From Desulfosporosinus acididurans (lineage in GTDB: Bacteria; Bacillota; Desulfitobacteriia; Desulfitobacteriales; Desulfitobacteriaceae): a stretch of 64,000 nucleotides of DNA. Made by a program: the position numbers and the translations under genes. Shown piece by piece: positions 1 to 8,037 of this stretch (positions are counted from its first letter, which is position 1; each line of letters starts with the position of its first letter). A model generated the notes under the pieces. That model saw nothing but the letters and a program-made list of their open reading frames with translations, was not told the DNA's origin and did not search any database. The stretch is from NCBI RefSeq assembly GCF_001029285.1, contig NZ_LDZY01000009.1, positions 1 to 64,000 on the forward strand, given 5' to 3'.

Positions 1-401
1 CTTCATACGTTCGCCCCGAAAGCTGTTGATGGTTTTAAATCCGGACTATTTCCTCCGCACAACCACATATACATGATGTTTTCGCGGGCTGCCTTTTCTA
101 TGCGGCGGCTAGAAAACGTTTTATCAGCATAGGCATAAACGATCAGTTTGGTCATCATGACGGGATGATAACTCGAACGTCCACCTCCCGGATATTTAGC
201 TAAAAGAGGTTCCAGATTCATTTGATCGATAGCAGAGTTTACCACTCTGACCATATGATTGGGAGGAATAAGACATTCCAAATCTATTGGTAAGCTCAGT
301 TGATTCTGATTATACTCTTTAAAAACAACTTGGTTATGTACTTTTTTTACCCGGTTTTGACAAGGAGAAAACACCTGCCTCATTCGTTCTTTCCTTGTCA
401 T
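1..401 (-). pseudogene. IS1182-family transposase, N-terminal part, cut by window edge and out of frame
   Basis: This is the N-terminal region of an IS1182-type (DDE) transposase. The recognisable part includes a Pro/Leu-rich start, a GGRSSYHPVMMTKLIVYAY block and an MYMWLCGGNSPD block. The open frame ends after 132 residues because the family-typical continuation (KTINSFRGERMK) lies in the -1 frame and runs out of the window at base 1. The switch point reads T TTA AAA C on the minus strand, which has the form of a -1 slippery heptamer, so either a one-base deletion or programmed frameshifting is possible. Start is the ATG at 401. The rest of the gene lies outside the window, so whether the copy is active cannot be judged. 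Confidence 0.8.
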
Positions 402-571
402 AATTATACCATTTTTCTTCCGAATACGCGGAGAAACCGCCGAAATCTAATGATTTCTAGCGGTTTCTCTCGGCTGTGTTTTCACACAGCCCCTGTGTTT
501 ATGGAAGAAATGAAAGATGTTGGGTCCCACACTGCAGGAGAAGGCGTTACGGGACGCAATGTGAGAGCTTT
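402..571. mobile_element. Non-coding end of the IS1182-like element with two hairpins
   Basis: The stretch upstream of the transposase start carries two clear inverted repeats. GAGAAACCGC (431-440) pairs with GCGGTTTCTC (460-469), with an inner GAAATC/GATTTC pair. GGCTGTGT (472-479) pairs with ACACAGCC (484-491) around a 4-base loop. They probably belong to the end of the insertion sequence and may insulate the transposase from outside transcription. The exact terminal repeat and target duplication could not be fixed without the other end, so the right limit given here is approximate. Confidence 0.45.
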
Positions 572-663
572 TTGACACGGCACAAATTCTGAATCTTTTG
601 ACAAGGAATTTAGAGATTTGTGGCGAATTCTTATTTATTAAGGATCGTTGAGGAGTTTGATGG

Positions 664-1842
664 ATGAAAAAGAAGTTATTTTTATATAAGACAGCAGTTG
701 TAACAACAATCGGTACCGTTCTTCTCGTATCTTCGGTTATTCCAGCTCAAGCAGATGATTTGCACCAACAGTTAATTCAATCACAGAAGCAAGTTGAGTC
801 ATTAAATGGGACATTGAGTGCACAAAAGGATAAAGTTTCCAAAGCAACGACACAAGTCTTAGGCTTAAAGCAATCTGTTCAAGTTTTAAATGACAGTATT
901 GCTCAACAACAAAAGTTATTAAAGCAGGAGCAGAGTCATCTTCAGGATTTAGAAAAACAACAACAGAAACTTGAAGATCAACGTCAGGAACATGTAAAAG
1001 CTTTGGGGCAGTACGTAAAAAGTAATTATGAAGACGGCGTAACGTCTTACGTTGCAGTTTTGCTTAATGCTACCAGTCTATCGGATTTCATCGACAGGGC
1101 AGAGCAGGTTAAAATGATCGTAGGATCTTATAGTAAAATTCAAAGTGAAATAGCCACTCTGAATAAGTCCTTAGATGGCCAAAAGCAATTAATAAATCAA
1201 AAGAAAATGTCTATTCAATCAACAATCCAAGAAAAAACACAGTCGCAGCAGACTGTTCAAGTGGCTTTAGCCAAGCAGCAGCAAATTCTTTCACAGTTAA
1301 GTTCAGAGGAAAAAGCAACGCTTACCCAATCCGTAAATGCAAAAGCAAAAGTTAACAGGATTCAACAATTAATACAACAACAAGAGATCGAAGCTGCCAA
1401 TGCTGCGAGAGACCCAGGGGCTATTGGGCGGGGTGATACCGGTGGGGTATCAGAGACAGTTGCTGTTTCCGGCGGCGCAGGGCAAATCATAAGCTACGCT
1501 TCTCAATTCATGGGCATTCCTTACGTCTGGGGAGGGACATCTCCGTCTCCGGGATTTGATTGTTCGGGATATGTTCAATATGTATATCGTCATTTTGGCA
1601 TTTCCTTAAGTCGTACTTCTGAAGGACAGTTTACAAATGGAGTAGCCGTTTCCAGATCCGATTTGCGTCCGGGGGATTTAGTGTTTTTCCATACTTATGC
1701 CTCTGATGCATCACACGTTGGGATCTATGTTGGAAATAATACAATGCTTAATTCTTCTAACGGCGGTGTTTCTTACGATGATATGACAAATTCATATTGG
1801 TCTGTACGTTACTTAGGAGCTCGACGAGTTATCGCTCAATAA
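664..1842 (+). CDS. Secreted NlpC/P60 peptidoglycan endopeptidase with coiled-coil N-terminus (CwlO-like)
   Basis: Predicted exported cell-wall hydrolase of 392 residues. Residues 1-30 form a signal peptide with a likely cut after AQA. Residues 31-255 are rich in Gln/Lys/Leu heptads and should form a long coiled coil as in CwlO/PcsB-type proteins. A short Gly-rich linker leads to an NlpC/P60 domain (about 273-390) with catalytic Cys300 in DCSGY and His351 in SHVGIYVG, so the active site looks intact. In the family this domain cleaves D-Glu-diamino acid bonds in stem peptides. The start follows GAGGAG with 8-base spacing. The gene stands alone and is closed by a hairpin terminator. Confidence 0.9.
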   Translation: MKKKLFLYKTAVVTTIGTVLLVSSVIPAQADDLHQQLIQSQKQVESLNGTLSAQKDKVSKATTQVLGLKQSVQVLNDSIAQQQKLLKQEQSHLQDLEKQQQKLEDQRQEHVKALGQYVKSNYEDGVTSYVAVLLNATSLSDFIDRAEQVKMIVGSYSKIQSEIATLNKSLDGQKQLINQKKMSIQSTIQEKTQSQQTVQVALAKQQQILSQLSSEEKATLTQSVNAKAKVNRIQQLIQQQEIEAANAARDPGAIGRGDTGGVSETVAVSGGAGQIISYASQFMGIPYVWGGTSPSPGFDCSGYVQYVYRHFGISLSRTSEGQFTNGVAVSRSDLRPGDLVFFHTYASDASHVGIYVGNNTMLNSSNGGVSYDDMTNSYWSVRYLGARRVIAQ

Positions 1843-1849
1843 ATAATGT

Positions 1850-1914
1850 AACACGCCTTAAAATTCAATGAGATCGTTAATACTAATTTGAATTTTGATG
1901 GCGTGTTGTTTTAT
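1850..1914 (+). terminator. Intrinsic terminator of the NlpC/P60 gene
   Basis: AACACGCC (1850-1857) pairs with GGCGTGTT (1900-1907), and an inner AAATTCAA/TTGAATTT pair extends the stem. A short T-rich tail follows. It sits just after the stop codon. Confidence 0.75.
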
Positions 1915-1918
1915 ATAA

Positions 1919-1958
1919 TCATAAGACTTCCACTTCTTAAGTGGGAGCGGGAGTTGAA
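1919..1958 (-). repeat. Partial copy (right end) of the dispersed palindromic repeat
   Basis: Read on the minus strand this piece gives CTCCCACTTAAGAAGTGG followed by AAGTCTTAT, closely matching the right-end hairpin of the fuller copies at 25189-25311 and 55572-55687. Only the right part of the unit is present. Confidence 0.55.
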
Positions 1959-2141
1959 CAAATTTGAAATAATATTTGTTGCAGCTCCTTTCCTATAATT
2001 GTGACAATAATAGGAAGCATGTCTTTTCTGCGATTTATGTTATAATTAAGCTTATACTTAATATTTAGTTAATAGTTGAGTTGGTCATTATTAGTTGTCA
2101 ATCAATAGGCTGATAGGATTAATTATCGAAGGGGGATACGT

Positions 2142-3206
2142 TTGAGAGTACTCGTTATAAATCCAGGGTCGACATCGACGAAAATTGCGGCTTTTGAAAA
2201 CGAAACATGTCTCTGGAAAACGGGAATTGATCATCCGGCTCAAGAAATTGAAGGTTTTGCTCGGGTTGGAGACCAATATGAATATCGAATTGCAGCTGTT
2301 TTGAAAACTCTGGCCTTAAAAGGTGATGCCCTGGAAACGTTTAACGCTATAGCGGGACGAGGGGGCTTGCTTGCTCCCCTAATAGGCGGCACTTATTTTG
2401 TAGATGATAACCTTGTTCGCGTCTTACAGGATGCACCGGGCGGAGAACACGCATCGAATCTCGGAGGAATTATTGCTTACCATCTTGGTCGGCGGATTAA
2501 TGTACCAGCTTTTATTGTTGACCCAGTTGCTGTTGATGAAATGGAGCCTCTTGCACGTTTTTCCGGGCTGCCGGAATTACCTCGTATAAGTCTGTCACAT
2601 GCCTTGAACATGAAAGCTGTTGCCCGTAAGGTTGCTCGTCAGATAGGAAAAACTTATCAGGAAGTCAATTTTATTGTCGTCCATTTAGGTGGAGGAATTT
2701 CTGTAGCCGCTCATTATAAAGGCAGGATGATTGATGTTAATAACGCCAATAGTGAAGGCCCCTTTTCTGTGGATAGATGCGGTACTTTACCTGCTTATCA
2801 ACTTGTAAAACTCTGTTATTCAGGTAACTATAGTGAACAGGAAATGCTGAACAAAATTACTAAAGAAGGCGGCATGTTTGCGTATCTTAAGACAAAAGAT
2901 GCCCGTGCGGCGGAAAAGCGGATGAGCGAAGGTGACTCTCAGGCAAAATTGGTATTAGAAGCACTTTGTTATCAAGTTTCTAAGGAAATCGGAGCTATGG
3001 CCGCTGTAATGGCTGGTGACGTGGATCGAATCGTATTAACCGGAGGGCTTGCTCATTCACAATTCATCACTTGTGAAATCAGTCGACGAATAGCTTTTAT
3101 TGCCAAGGTAGAAGTGGTTCCTGGCGAAGAAGAAATGGAGGCCCTGGCTTCAGGAGCTTTGAGAGTTTTAAAGGGTGAAGAACAGGCGCTGGTTTATCAG
3201 GCATAA
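2142..3206 (+). CDS. buk: Butyrate kinase (branched-chain acyl kinase likely)
   Basis: Acetate/butyrate kinase family (ASKHA fold) of 354 residues, the usual length for Buk. It interconverts (iso)butyryl phosphate plus ADP with (iso)butyrate plus ATP. Visible signatures are NPGSTSTK at residues 7-14 and the HLGGGISVA nucleotide-binding loop near residue 185. The start is TTG at 2142 behind GGGGGA. It heads a run of genes (ptb, P-loop ATPase, then, beyond an IS110 insertion, ferredoxin and Vor subunits). This suggests the physiological substrate is isobutyryl/isovaleryl phosphate made from branched-chain 2-oxoacids. Substrate preference is inferred from neighbours, not from the sequence. Confidence 0.9.
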   Translation: MRVLVINPGSTSTKIAAFENETCLWKTGIDHPAQEIEGFARVGDQYEYRIAAVLKTLALKGDALETFNAIAGRGGLLAPLIGGTYFVDDNLVRVLQDAPGGEHASNLGGIIAYHLGRRINVPAFIVDPVAVDEMEPLARFSGLPELPRISLSHALNMKAVARKVARQIGKTYQEVNFIVVHLGGGISVAAHYKGRMIDVNNANSEGPFSVDRCGTLPAYQLVKLCYSGNYSEQEMLNKITKEGGMFAYLKTKDARAAEKRMSEGDSQAKLVLEALCYQVSKEIGAMAAVMAGDVDRIVLTGGLAHSQFITCEISRRIAFIAKVEVVPGEEEMEALASGALRVLKGEEQALVYQA

Positions 3207-3248
3207 ATTTATGGCATGAACCTTTGGACTGAAAATGGAGTGATAACA

Positions 3249-4166
3249 TTGCGGTATTCCGGGTTTGAGTCCCTGCTTGAAAAAGCAAAAAGTATGGGGC
3301 GGACGAAAGTTGCTGTTGCTGCCGCTGCTGATAAAGACGTTTTAGAAGCAATTAAACTTGCCGAAATAGAAGGCCTTATTTCTCCTCTTCTGATCGGGGA
3401 CGCAGAAGTCATTAAACAATATGCCGCGGAAATAGAATTCAGGTTAGACCAGATAGAGCTAATCCATGAACCAAATCCTATTAATGCGGCCCATAGGGCA
3501 GTAGATGCTGTCATTGACGGACAAGCTAGTTTTTTAATGAAAGGCTTAATTAATAGTTCTGATTTTCTTCGGGCAGTTTTAAGACCGGAAAGGGGGCTGA
3601 GAACAGGCCGTCTGCTCAGTCATATGGCTGCCTTTCAAATACCGGGTTATACCCGCTTGCTTTTTGTAACGGATGGCGGAATGAATATTGCTCCGGATTT
3701 AAAACAAAAGAAAGAAATTTTGGAAAATAGCCTATTGTATTTACATGGGATTGGAATGGAATTGGTCAATGTTATTGTTTTAACAGCCAATGAAGTTGTA
3801 AATCCTAAAATGCCGGCAACCGTTGATGCTAAGACATTAGAAGAAATGAACCTAAACGGAGAGTTTCCTAATGCTGTGGTGGAAGGTCCTCTTGCCCTCG
3901 ATGGTGCAGTCAGCGCAGCTGCCTTAAAGCATAAAGGAATTTCTAGTAGGATTAATGGTAATGTTGACTTGTTTTTAGTACCATCGATTGAAGTTGGAAA
4001 TGTCTTGGGAAAGTCTCTGGTCTATTTCGCAGGCGCAACGATGGCCGGAATTATCCTGGGCGCTCAAGTTCCCATAGTTTTAACGTCACGAAATGATACT
4101 CCAAGAAGTAAACTAATGGCCTTGACGATGGCTGCCTTAAGTCAAAAAGGACAGAGGTTGTCCTGA
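3249..4166 (+). CDS. ptb: Phosphate butyryltransferase
   Basis: Phosphate acetyl/butyryltransferase family. It exchanges CoA of (iso)butyryl-CoA for phosphate, feeding the kinase encoded just upstream. The stretch KVAVAAAADKDVLEAI, the motif GLINSSDFLRAVL and the C-terminal GAQVPIVLTSR block are typical. An ATG at 3216 is in frame, but the TTG at 3249 is preferred: it follows TGGAGTG by about 7 bases and yields a 305-residue protein beginning like other Ptb proteins. The gap to buk is about 40 bases, so the two are co-transcribed. The preferred acyl chain cannot be read from the sequence. Confidence 0.88.
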   Translation: MRYSGFESLLEKAKSMGRTKVAVAAAADKDVLEAIKLAEIEGLISPLLIGDAEVIKQYAAEIEFRLDQIELIHEPNPINAAHRAVDAVIDGQASFLMKGLINSSDFLRAVLRPERGLRTGRLLSHMAAFQIPGYTRLLFVTDGGMNIAPDLKQKKEILENSLLYLHGIGMELVNVIVLTANEVVNPKMPATVDAKTLEEMNLNGEFPNAVVEGPLALDGAVSAAALKHKGISSRINGNVDLFLVPSIEVGNVLGKSLVYFAGATMAGIILGAQVPIVLTSRNDTPRSKLMALTMAALSQKGQRLS

Positions 4167-4248
4167 CTAAGATCAGTCGACTAACTTTAACTGGGAGGGT
4201 AAGAGTACGTCAGAAATAAACCTACTTGATCGCAGGATTGTAGTTTTA

Positions 4249-4917
4249 ATGGGAGGATATGGTGCCGGCAAAACTCAGTTGGCCATAAATTTGGCGTCCC
4301 AATGGGCAAAAAAGAATCAACGAGTATCTTTGGTAGATCTTGATTTGATTAATCCTTATTTTCGTTCGCGGGAAGCTGCAATTCCTTTAGAAAAAGATGG
4401 GGTTGAAGTGATCCGTCCACAAGGTGATTTAGCGTTGGCTGAAAATCCCTCTCTAACTCCCCAAATTGAAGGCTCCTTAAGAGATACAAAAAAAAGGGTT
4501 CTCCTTGATGTTGGGGGGAATGAAACCGGTGCAACAGTAGTTGGACGATATCATACCTTTCTGGAGAAAGAGGATGTCACTGTTCTTCAGGTCGTAAACG
4601 TGTTTCGCCCCTTTAGCAGTACTCTGGAGGAAATTGAGAACTTGAGACGAGACATGGAATTAAAATCGCACCTGAAGGTTCAAGGTTGGATCAATAATTC
4701 TAACCTGCAAGAATGGACGACAGTAGAAGATTGGCGTCAATCTGAAGAACTTATTCACGAACTGGAGGCTCAAACTAAGATTCCAAAGGTTGCCTGCGGT
4801 ATGAATCCGCAATGGGCTGAGAAAGTGGGCCTTCCATGGGAATCTGATTGGATTCCGGTTCAGCGGTTCTTAAACCTTGGTTGGAAAACTTCAGGGAAAC
4901 GTTCATCTACCGAGTAA
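4249..4917 (+). CDS. P-loop ATPase of unknown role, CobQ/MinD-like
   Basis: Nucleotide-binding protein of at least 222 residues. The Walker A motif GGYGAGKT lies at the very start, followed by VDLDLINPYFRSREA (switch-like) and VLLDVGGNETG (Walker B-like), as in SIMIBI-class ATPases. The first ATG (4249) would remove the beta strand that normally precedes the P-loop. That strand (RRIVVL) is encoded in frame upstream, starting near an ACG codon at 4207 that lies 7 bases after GGGAGGG. A non-ATG start or a damaged start codon is therefore likely. Position between ptb and the Vor genes suggests a helper role in 2-oxoacid metabolism, which is inference only. Confidence 0.7.
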   Translation: MGGYGAGKTQLAINLASQWAKKNQRVSLVDLDLINPYFRSREAAIPLEKDGVEVIRPQGDLALAENPSLTPQIEGSLRDTKKRVLLDVGGNETGATVVGRYHTFLEKEDVTVLQVVNVFRPFSSTLEEIENLRRDMELKSHLKVQGWINNSNLQEWTTVEDWRQSEELIHELEAQTKIPKVACGMNPQWAEKVGLPWESDWIPVQRFLNLGWKTSGKRSSTE

Positions 4918-5032
4918 AGGAGCATTCCTGTAGTAGGAAAAAATGAGCTTTGTCAAAAAGAAGACCTCACGTTACAATTTGAAAGGACTGTTGGCCAACA
5001 GAATCCAATCAAAATAACGGAGGTCATCCCAA

Positions 5033-6316
5033 ATGAATTTTACACAAAACGAGAAACTAAAGCAACTTTCTGAAAGAAGTATTGTTATCGGAGTGGACAT
5101 CGCCAGCGAGCTTCATTACGCCAGGGCTTTCGACTGGCGAGGAGTAGAGCTGGGCAAAGTATTCAAGTTTGAAAACAGTGCTGAAGGATTCAGGGATTTC
5201 TATGCATGGATTGAACGTTTAAAAGGTCAAGCACAAAAGGACTGCATAGTGGTAGGCGCAGAGCCAACCGGCCATTACTGGTTCGGCCTGGCATCATATC
5301 TAAAAGAGCAAAGCATTAAGCTAGTCCTCGTAAACCCATTCCATGTAAAGCGTAGTAAGGAGCTTGATGACAACCACCCCAGCAAAACGGATGCTAAGGA
5401 CCCCAAAACAATTGCTAAGCTGGTCATCGAGGGGAGATACAATGAGCCCTATATCCCGGAGGGGATCTATGCAGAACTGCGAATAGCGATGGCTTGCAGA
5501 ATGCGCATCCAAAAGGAAATGAGCAGTATAAAAAATCGCATTCAGAGGTGGCTGAAAATCTACTTTCCCGAGCATGAAACGGTGTTTGGAAAGTTTGATG
5601 CGACAAGTAGCATGCTGGTTCTGCAAGTTGCCCCGCAACCTAGGGATATCAAAAGACTTGGAGTAGAAGGAATAAACCGAATTTGGAGAGACAACAAGTT
5701 GAGAGCAGTCGGAATGAAAAGGGCTAAGAGCCTGTATGAAGCTGCTCAGAAGAGCATTGGTTGCACCGAAGGAGAGTCTTGTTCCCGAATGGAAATTCAG
5801 CTATTACTCCAAGACTATCACACTAAAACAGCACAATATCAGGCAGTCATAGAAACCATCGATGAGTTGTGCCGTCAGATACCAGAAGTAGCGAAGTTAC
5901 TTGAAATTAAAGGTGTTGGCCTTGTTACCGTGGCAGGCTTTCTCTCCGAAGTTGGAGATATTAGACGCTTTAATTCTCCAAAGCAGATCCAAAAGCTTGC
6001 GGGCTTAGCCTTACGAGAAAGCAGCTCAGGTAAGCACAAGGGACAGACCACGATCAGTAAGCGCGGCCGCGCACGACTGAGGGCAATCCTATTTCAAGCA
6101 GTGATGCCGCTAGTCGCAAAAAACGCAGAGTTTGCAGAGATACACAACTACTACACAACAAGGATCAAGAATCCCCTGAAGAAGAAACAATCACTAATTG
6201 CCTTAAGCTGTAAACTAATTCGGGTGTTCTATGCAATATTAACAAAAGGTACAGAATACGATCCAGAAAAGCTAATTAAGGACATTCATCGTCCAGTTGA
6301 GCATTTAGCAGCGTAA
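5033..6316 (+). CDS. IS110-family transposase (DEDD recombinase)
   Basis: Transposase of 427 residues. The N-terminal RuvC-like domain carries the acidic set D22 (IGVDIAS), E77 (GAEPTGHYW), D120 and D123 (KTDAKDPKTIAKL). A central coiled region follows, then the Transposase_20 domain from about residue 285 (IKGVGLVTVAGFLSE, then LAGLALRESSSGKHKG with the Ser-rich loop that holds the catalytic serine in this family). No frame break is visible, so the copy may be active. The start has GGAGG about 8 bases upstream. Family members are guided by an RNA from the element's own non-coding end. Confidence 0.93.
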   Translation: MNFTQNEKLKQLSERSIVIGVDIASELHYARAFDWRGVELGKVFKFENSAEGFRDFYAWIERLKGQAQKDCIVVGAEPTGHYWFGLASYLKEQSIKLVLVNPFHVKRSKELDDNHPSKTDAKDPKTIAKLVIEGRYNEPYIPEGIYAELRIAMACRMRIQKEMSSIKNRIQRWLKIYFPEHETVFGKFDATSSMLVLQVAPQPRDIKRLGVEGINRIWRDNKLRAVGMKRAKSLYEAAQKSIGCTEGESCSRMEIQLLLQDYHTKTAQYQAVIETIDELCRQIPEVAKLLEIKGVGLVTVAGFLSEVGDIRRFNSPKQIQKLAGLALRESSSGKHKGQTTISKRGRARLRAILFQAVMPLVAKNAEFAEIHNYYTTRIKNPLKKKQSLIALSCKLIRVFYAILTKGTEYDPEKLIKDIHRPVEHLAA

Positions 6317-6319
6317 TTA

Positions 6320-6600
6320 GAATAGCAGCGAAACCATAAGAAACAAACGATCTGTGGGTTAAAGCGTCACCACAGAAGCGAGCAATCCAGGTAACCTAGC
6401 AAAACAAAAGAGCTGGTAGTCAGTCGCATATTTTTCCATTAGAGCAAGGACTCGGTAGAGGAGCATAACTGACACCCAATCATGGATAGGTGGAACGAAG
6501 GAATTTAGGGCAGATTTATAATCTTGACCCTGTTAGACATGGGAGGTTTACCACCGTGAGAATCATGGGTTTACAACGGCCAACATATCCACAAATAGTA
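6320..6600 (+). ncRNA. Candidate bridge (guide) RNA region of the IS110-family element
   Basis: The 430-base gap after the transposase contains no supported gene. The first 280 bases probably lie inside the element. A TCTGTGG/CCACAGA stem (6351-6357 with 6370-6376) and several G-rich loops are visible. IS110-family elements are known to transcribe a structured guide RNA from a non-coding end, which in the IS1111-like layout is the 3' end. Exact RNA ends and the two guide loops were not resolved. Confidence 0.4.
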
Positions 6601-6746
6601 GACGTTGGCTTTGCCATATCCAATTTCTCCGAATTAGACATTTTATGCGAATTCTATCCGTGGTGAGCTAATTTGGTTAGCTAGGAATTCTATGAAAATA
6701 CGAGATATCTAAAGAAAATATCAAGATATTATAGGGAGGAGAGTTT
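6600..6746 (+). other. Gap between the IS110 element and the Vor genes
   Basis: No gene is visible. An AGCTAA/TTAGCT hairpin (6666-6682) lies between two GAATTC sites. AGGGAGGAG just before 6747 is the ribosome site of the ferredoxin gene. Whether the Vor genes have a promoter here or are read from the element is not clear from the sequence. Confidence 0.4.
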
Positions 6747-6968
6747 ATGAAGAATGTCGTTAAAATTAACGTGGAACGCTGCAAGAGTTGTGGCCTTTGT
6801 GTCCATACTTGTCCTAAGAAAATTTTAAAGATCGGTGACAAGGCAAACAGTAAGGGCTTTTATGCTGTAGAAATGACCGATCAAAGCCTATGTATAGGTT
6901 GTGCTTTTTGTGGTTTAATCTGTCCTGATTTGGCTTTGGAAATTTATCGTGAGGAGAAAGGAGAGTGA
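6747..6968 (+). CDS. 2[4Fe-4S] ferredoxin-type delta subunit of 2-oxoacid:ferredoxin oxidoreductase
   Basis: Small iron-sulfur protein of 73 residues with two CxxCxxCxxxCP clusters (CKSCGLCVHTCP and CIGCAFCGLICP). It is the typical separate delta subunit (VorD/KorD) that accepts electrons from the TPP enzyme. A GGGAGGAG ribosome site precedes the ATG. The gene comes directly before the alpha, beta and gamma subunit genes with tight spacing. The subunit role is inferred from this order; by itself it could be any bacterial-type ferredoxin. Confidence 0.85.
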   Translation: MKNVVKINVERCKSCGLCVHTCPKKILKIGDKANSKGFYAVEMTDQSLCIGCAFCGLICPDLALEIYREEKGE

Positions 6969-6975
6969 GTCTGGT

Positions 6976-8037
6976 ATGGCAATGTTAATGAAGGGAAATG
7001 AAGCAATCGCCGAAGCGGCGATTCAAGCGGGCTGCCGTTTGTTTTATGGGTACCCGATCACTCCTTCAACAGAAATTCCGGAATACATGTCCAAAAAAAT
7101 GAAAAGCTCAGGAGGAACCTATTTACAGGCTGAGAGTGAAGTGGCAGCCATAAATATGGTCTATGGGGCAGGAGCGGTCGGTGAACGAGTCATGACAGGA
7201 ACCTCAAGCCCTGGCTTTAGTTTAATGCAAGAAGGGCTTTCCTATTTGTTTGCAGCAGAAATCCCTTGTGTTATTGTCGATGTTATGAGAAGCGGACCGG
7301 GATTAGGCGGCCTAGGCCCTACACAAGCAGACTATTTTCAACTAACAAAAGGCGGCGGTCATGGAGATTACCACAGCATCGTTTTAGCCCCCGCATCCGT
7401 TCAGGAAATGGTGGATTTAACGAAAGAAGCTTTTGATATCGCAGACTATTATCGGAATTTAGTGATTGTCGCTGTCGATGGAATTTTGGGACAAATGATG
7501 GAACCGGTGGAGTTTCCCCCTTATCAAGGCAGAAAGCTAAGTCCGAAAACCTGGGCAGCCAGCGGGGCTGAAGGGCGGCCTAAAAATAATGTAATCAGTT
7601 ATTATCTTACTCCGGATCTGGGAGAATCGGAAAATCTTCGCTGGGGCCAAAAAATATCTCTGATGAAAGAATCTGAACAACGATTTTCTGAGTATCTCAT
7701 GGATGATGCCGAATTTGCATTTGTGGCCTTTGGGACAAGTGCCCGCATCACGGAAACAGCTGTGGACATGTTGCGCGAAGAGGGCTTAAAAGTTGGTCTC
7801 TTTCGGCCCGTTTCTTTGTGGCCTTTCCCGGAAAAAGGTCTTTCAGCACGATTACCTCAAATTAAAGGCTGGATGAGTGTAGAACTCAGTTCTGGTCAAA
7901 TGGTGGAAGACGTAAAGCTGATCGTAAACGGTCAAGCTCCAGTTGGCTTATGCAAACGTCAAGGGGGTATGACTCCCGAGCCGGAAGAGGTTGTTGATGC
8001 CTTTAAGAAACAAATGTTAGGGAGGGGACAGGGATGA
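6976..8037 (+). CDS. vorB: 2-oxoacid:ferredoxin oxidoreductase alpha subunit (VorB-like)
   Basis: Pyrimidine-binding/core subunit of a TPP-dependent oxidoreductase that converts a 2-oxoacid plus CoA to acyl-CoA, CO2 and reduced ferredoxin. Typical stretches are MKGNEAIAEAAIQAGC, GYPITPSTEI, and TGTSSPGFSLMQEGLSYL with GGLGPTQAD. The ATG at 6976 is chosen because it follows AAAGGAGAG by about 10 bases and starts just before the conserved MKGNEA; an in-frame ATG at 6949 lies inside the ferredoxin gene. The protein is 353 residues. Co-location with Ptb and Buk favours a branched-chain (2-oxoisovalerate) substrate over 2-oxoglutarate; the two classes are hard to separate by eye. Confidence 0.85.
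   Translation: MAMLMKGNEAIAEAAIQAGCRLFYGYPITPSTEIPEYMSKKMKSSGGTYLQAESEVAAINMVYGAGAVGERVMTGTSSPGFSLMQEGLSYLFAAEIPCVIVDVMRSGPGLGGLGPTQADYFQLTKGGGHGDYHSIVLAPASVQEMVDLTKEAFDIADYYRNLVIVAVDGILGQMMEPVEFPPYQGRKLSPKTWAASGAEGRPKNNVISYYLTPDLGESENLRWGQKISLMKESEQRFSEYLMDDAEFAFVAFGTSARITETAVDMLREEGLKVGLFRPVSLWPFPEKGLSARLPQIKGWMSVELSSGQMVEDVKLIVNGQAPVGLCKRQGGMTPEPEEVVDAFKKQMLGRGQG

Larger units (their letters stand above)
4970..6600 (+). mobile_element. IS110-family insertion sequence (IS1111-like layout)
   Basis: An insertion element with a DEDD transposase gene, a short left non-coding arm and a long right non-coding arm. The palindrome CTGTTGGCCAACAG (4988-5001) in the left arm shares TGTTGGCC with an inverted GGCCAACA (6578-6585) in the right arm, matching the subterminal repeats of the IS1111 subgroup. 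A long right arm is where that subgroup keeps its guide-RNA gene. The outer borders are estimates; I found no target duplication, which is usual for this family. The element interrupts what looks like one operon. Confidence 0.65.
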
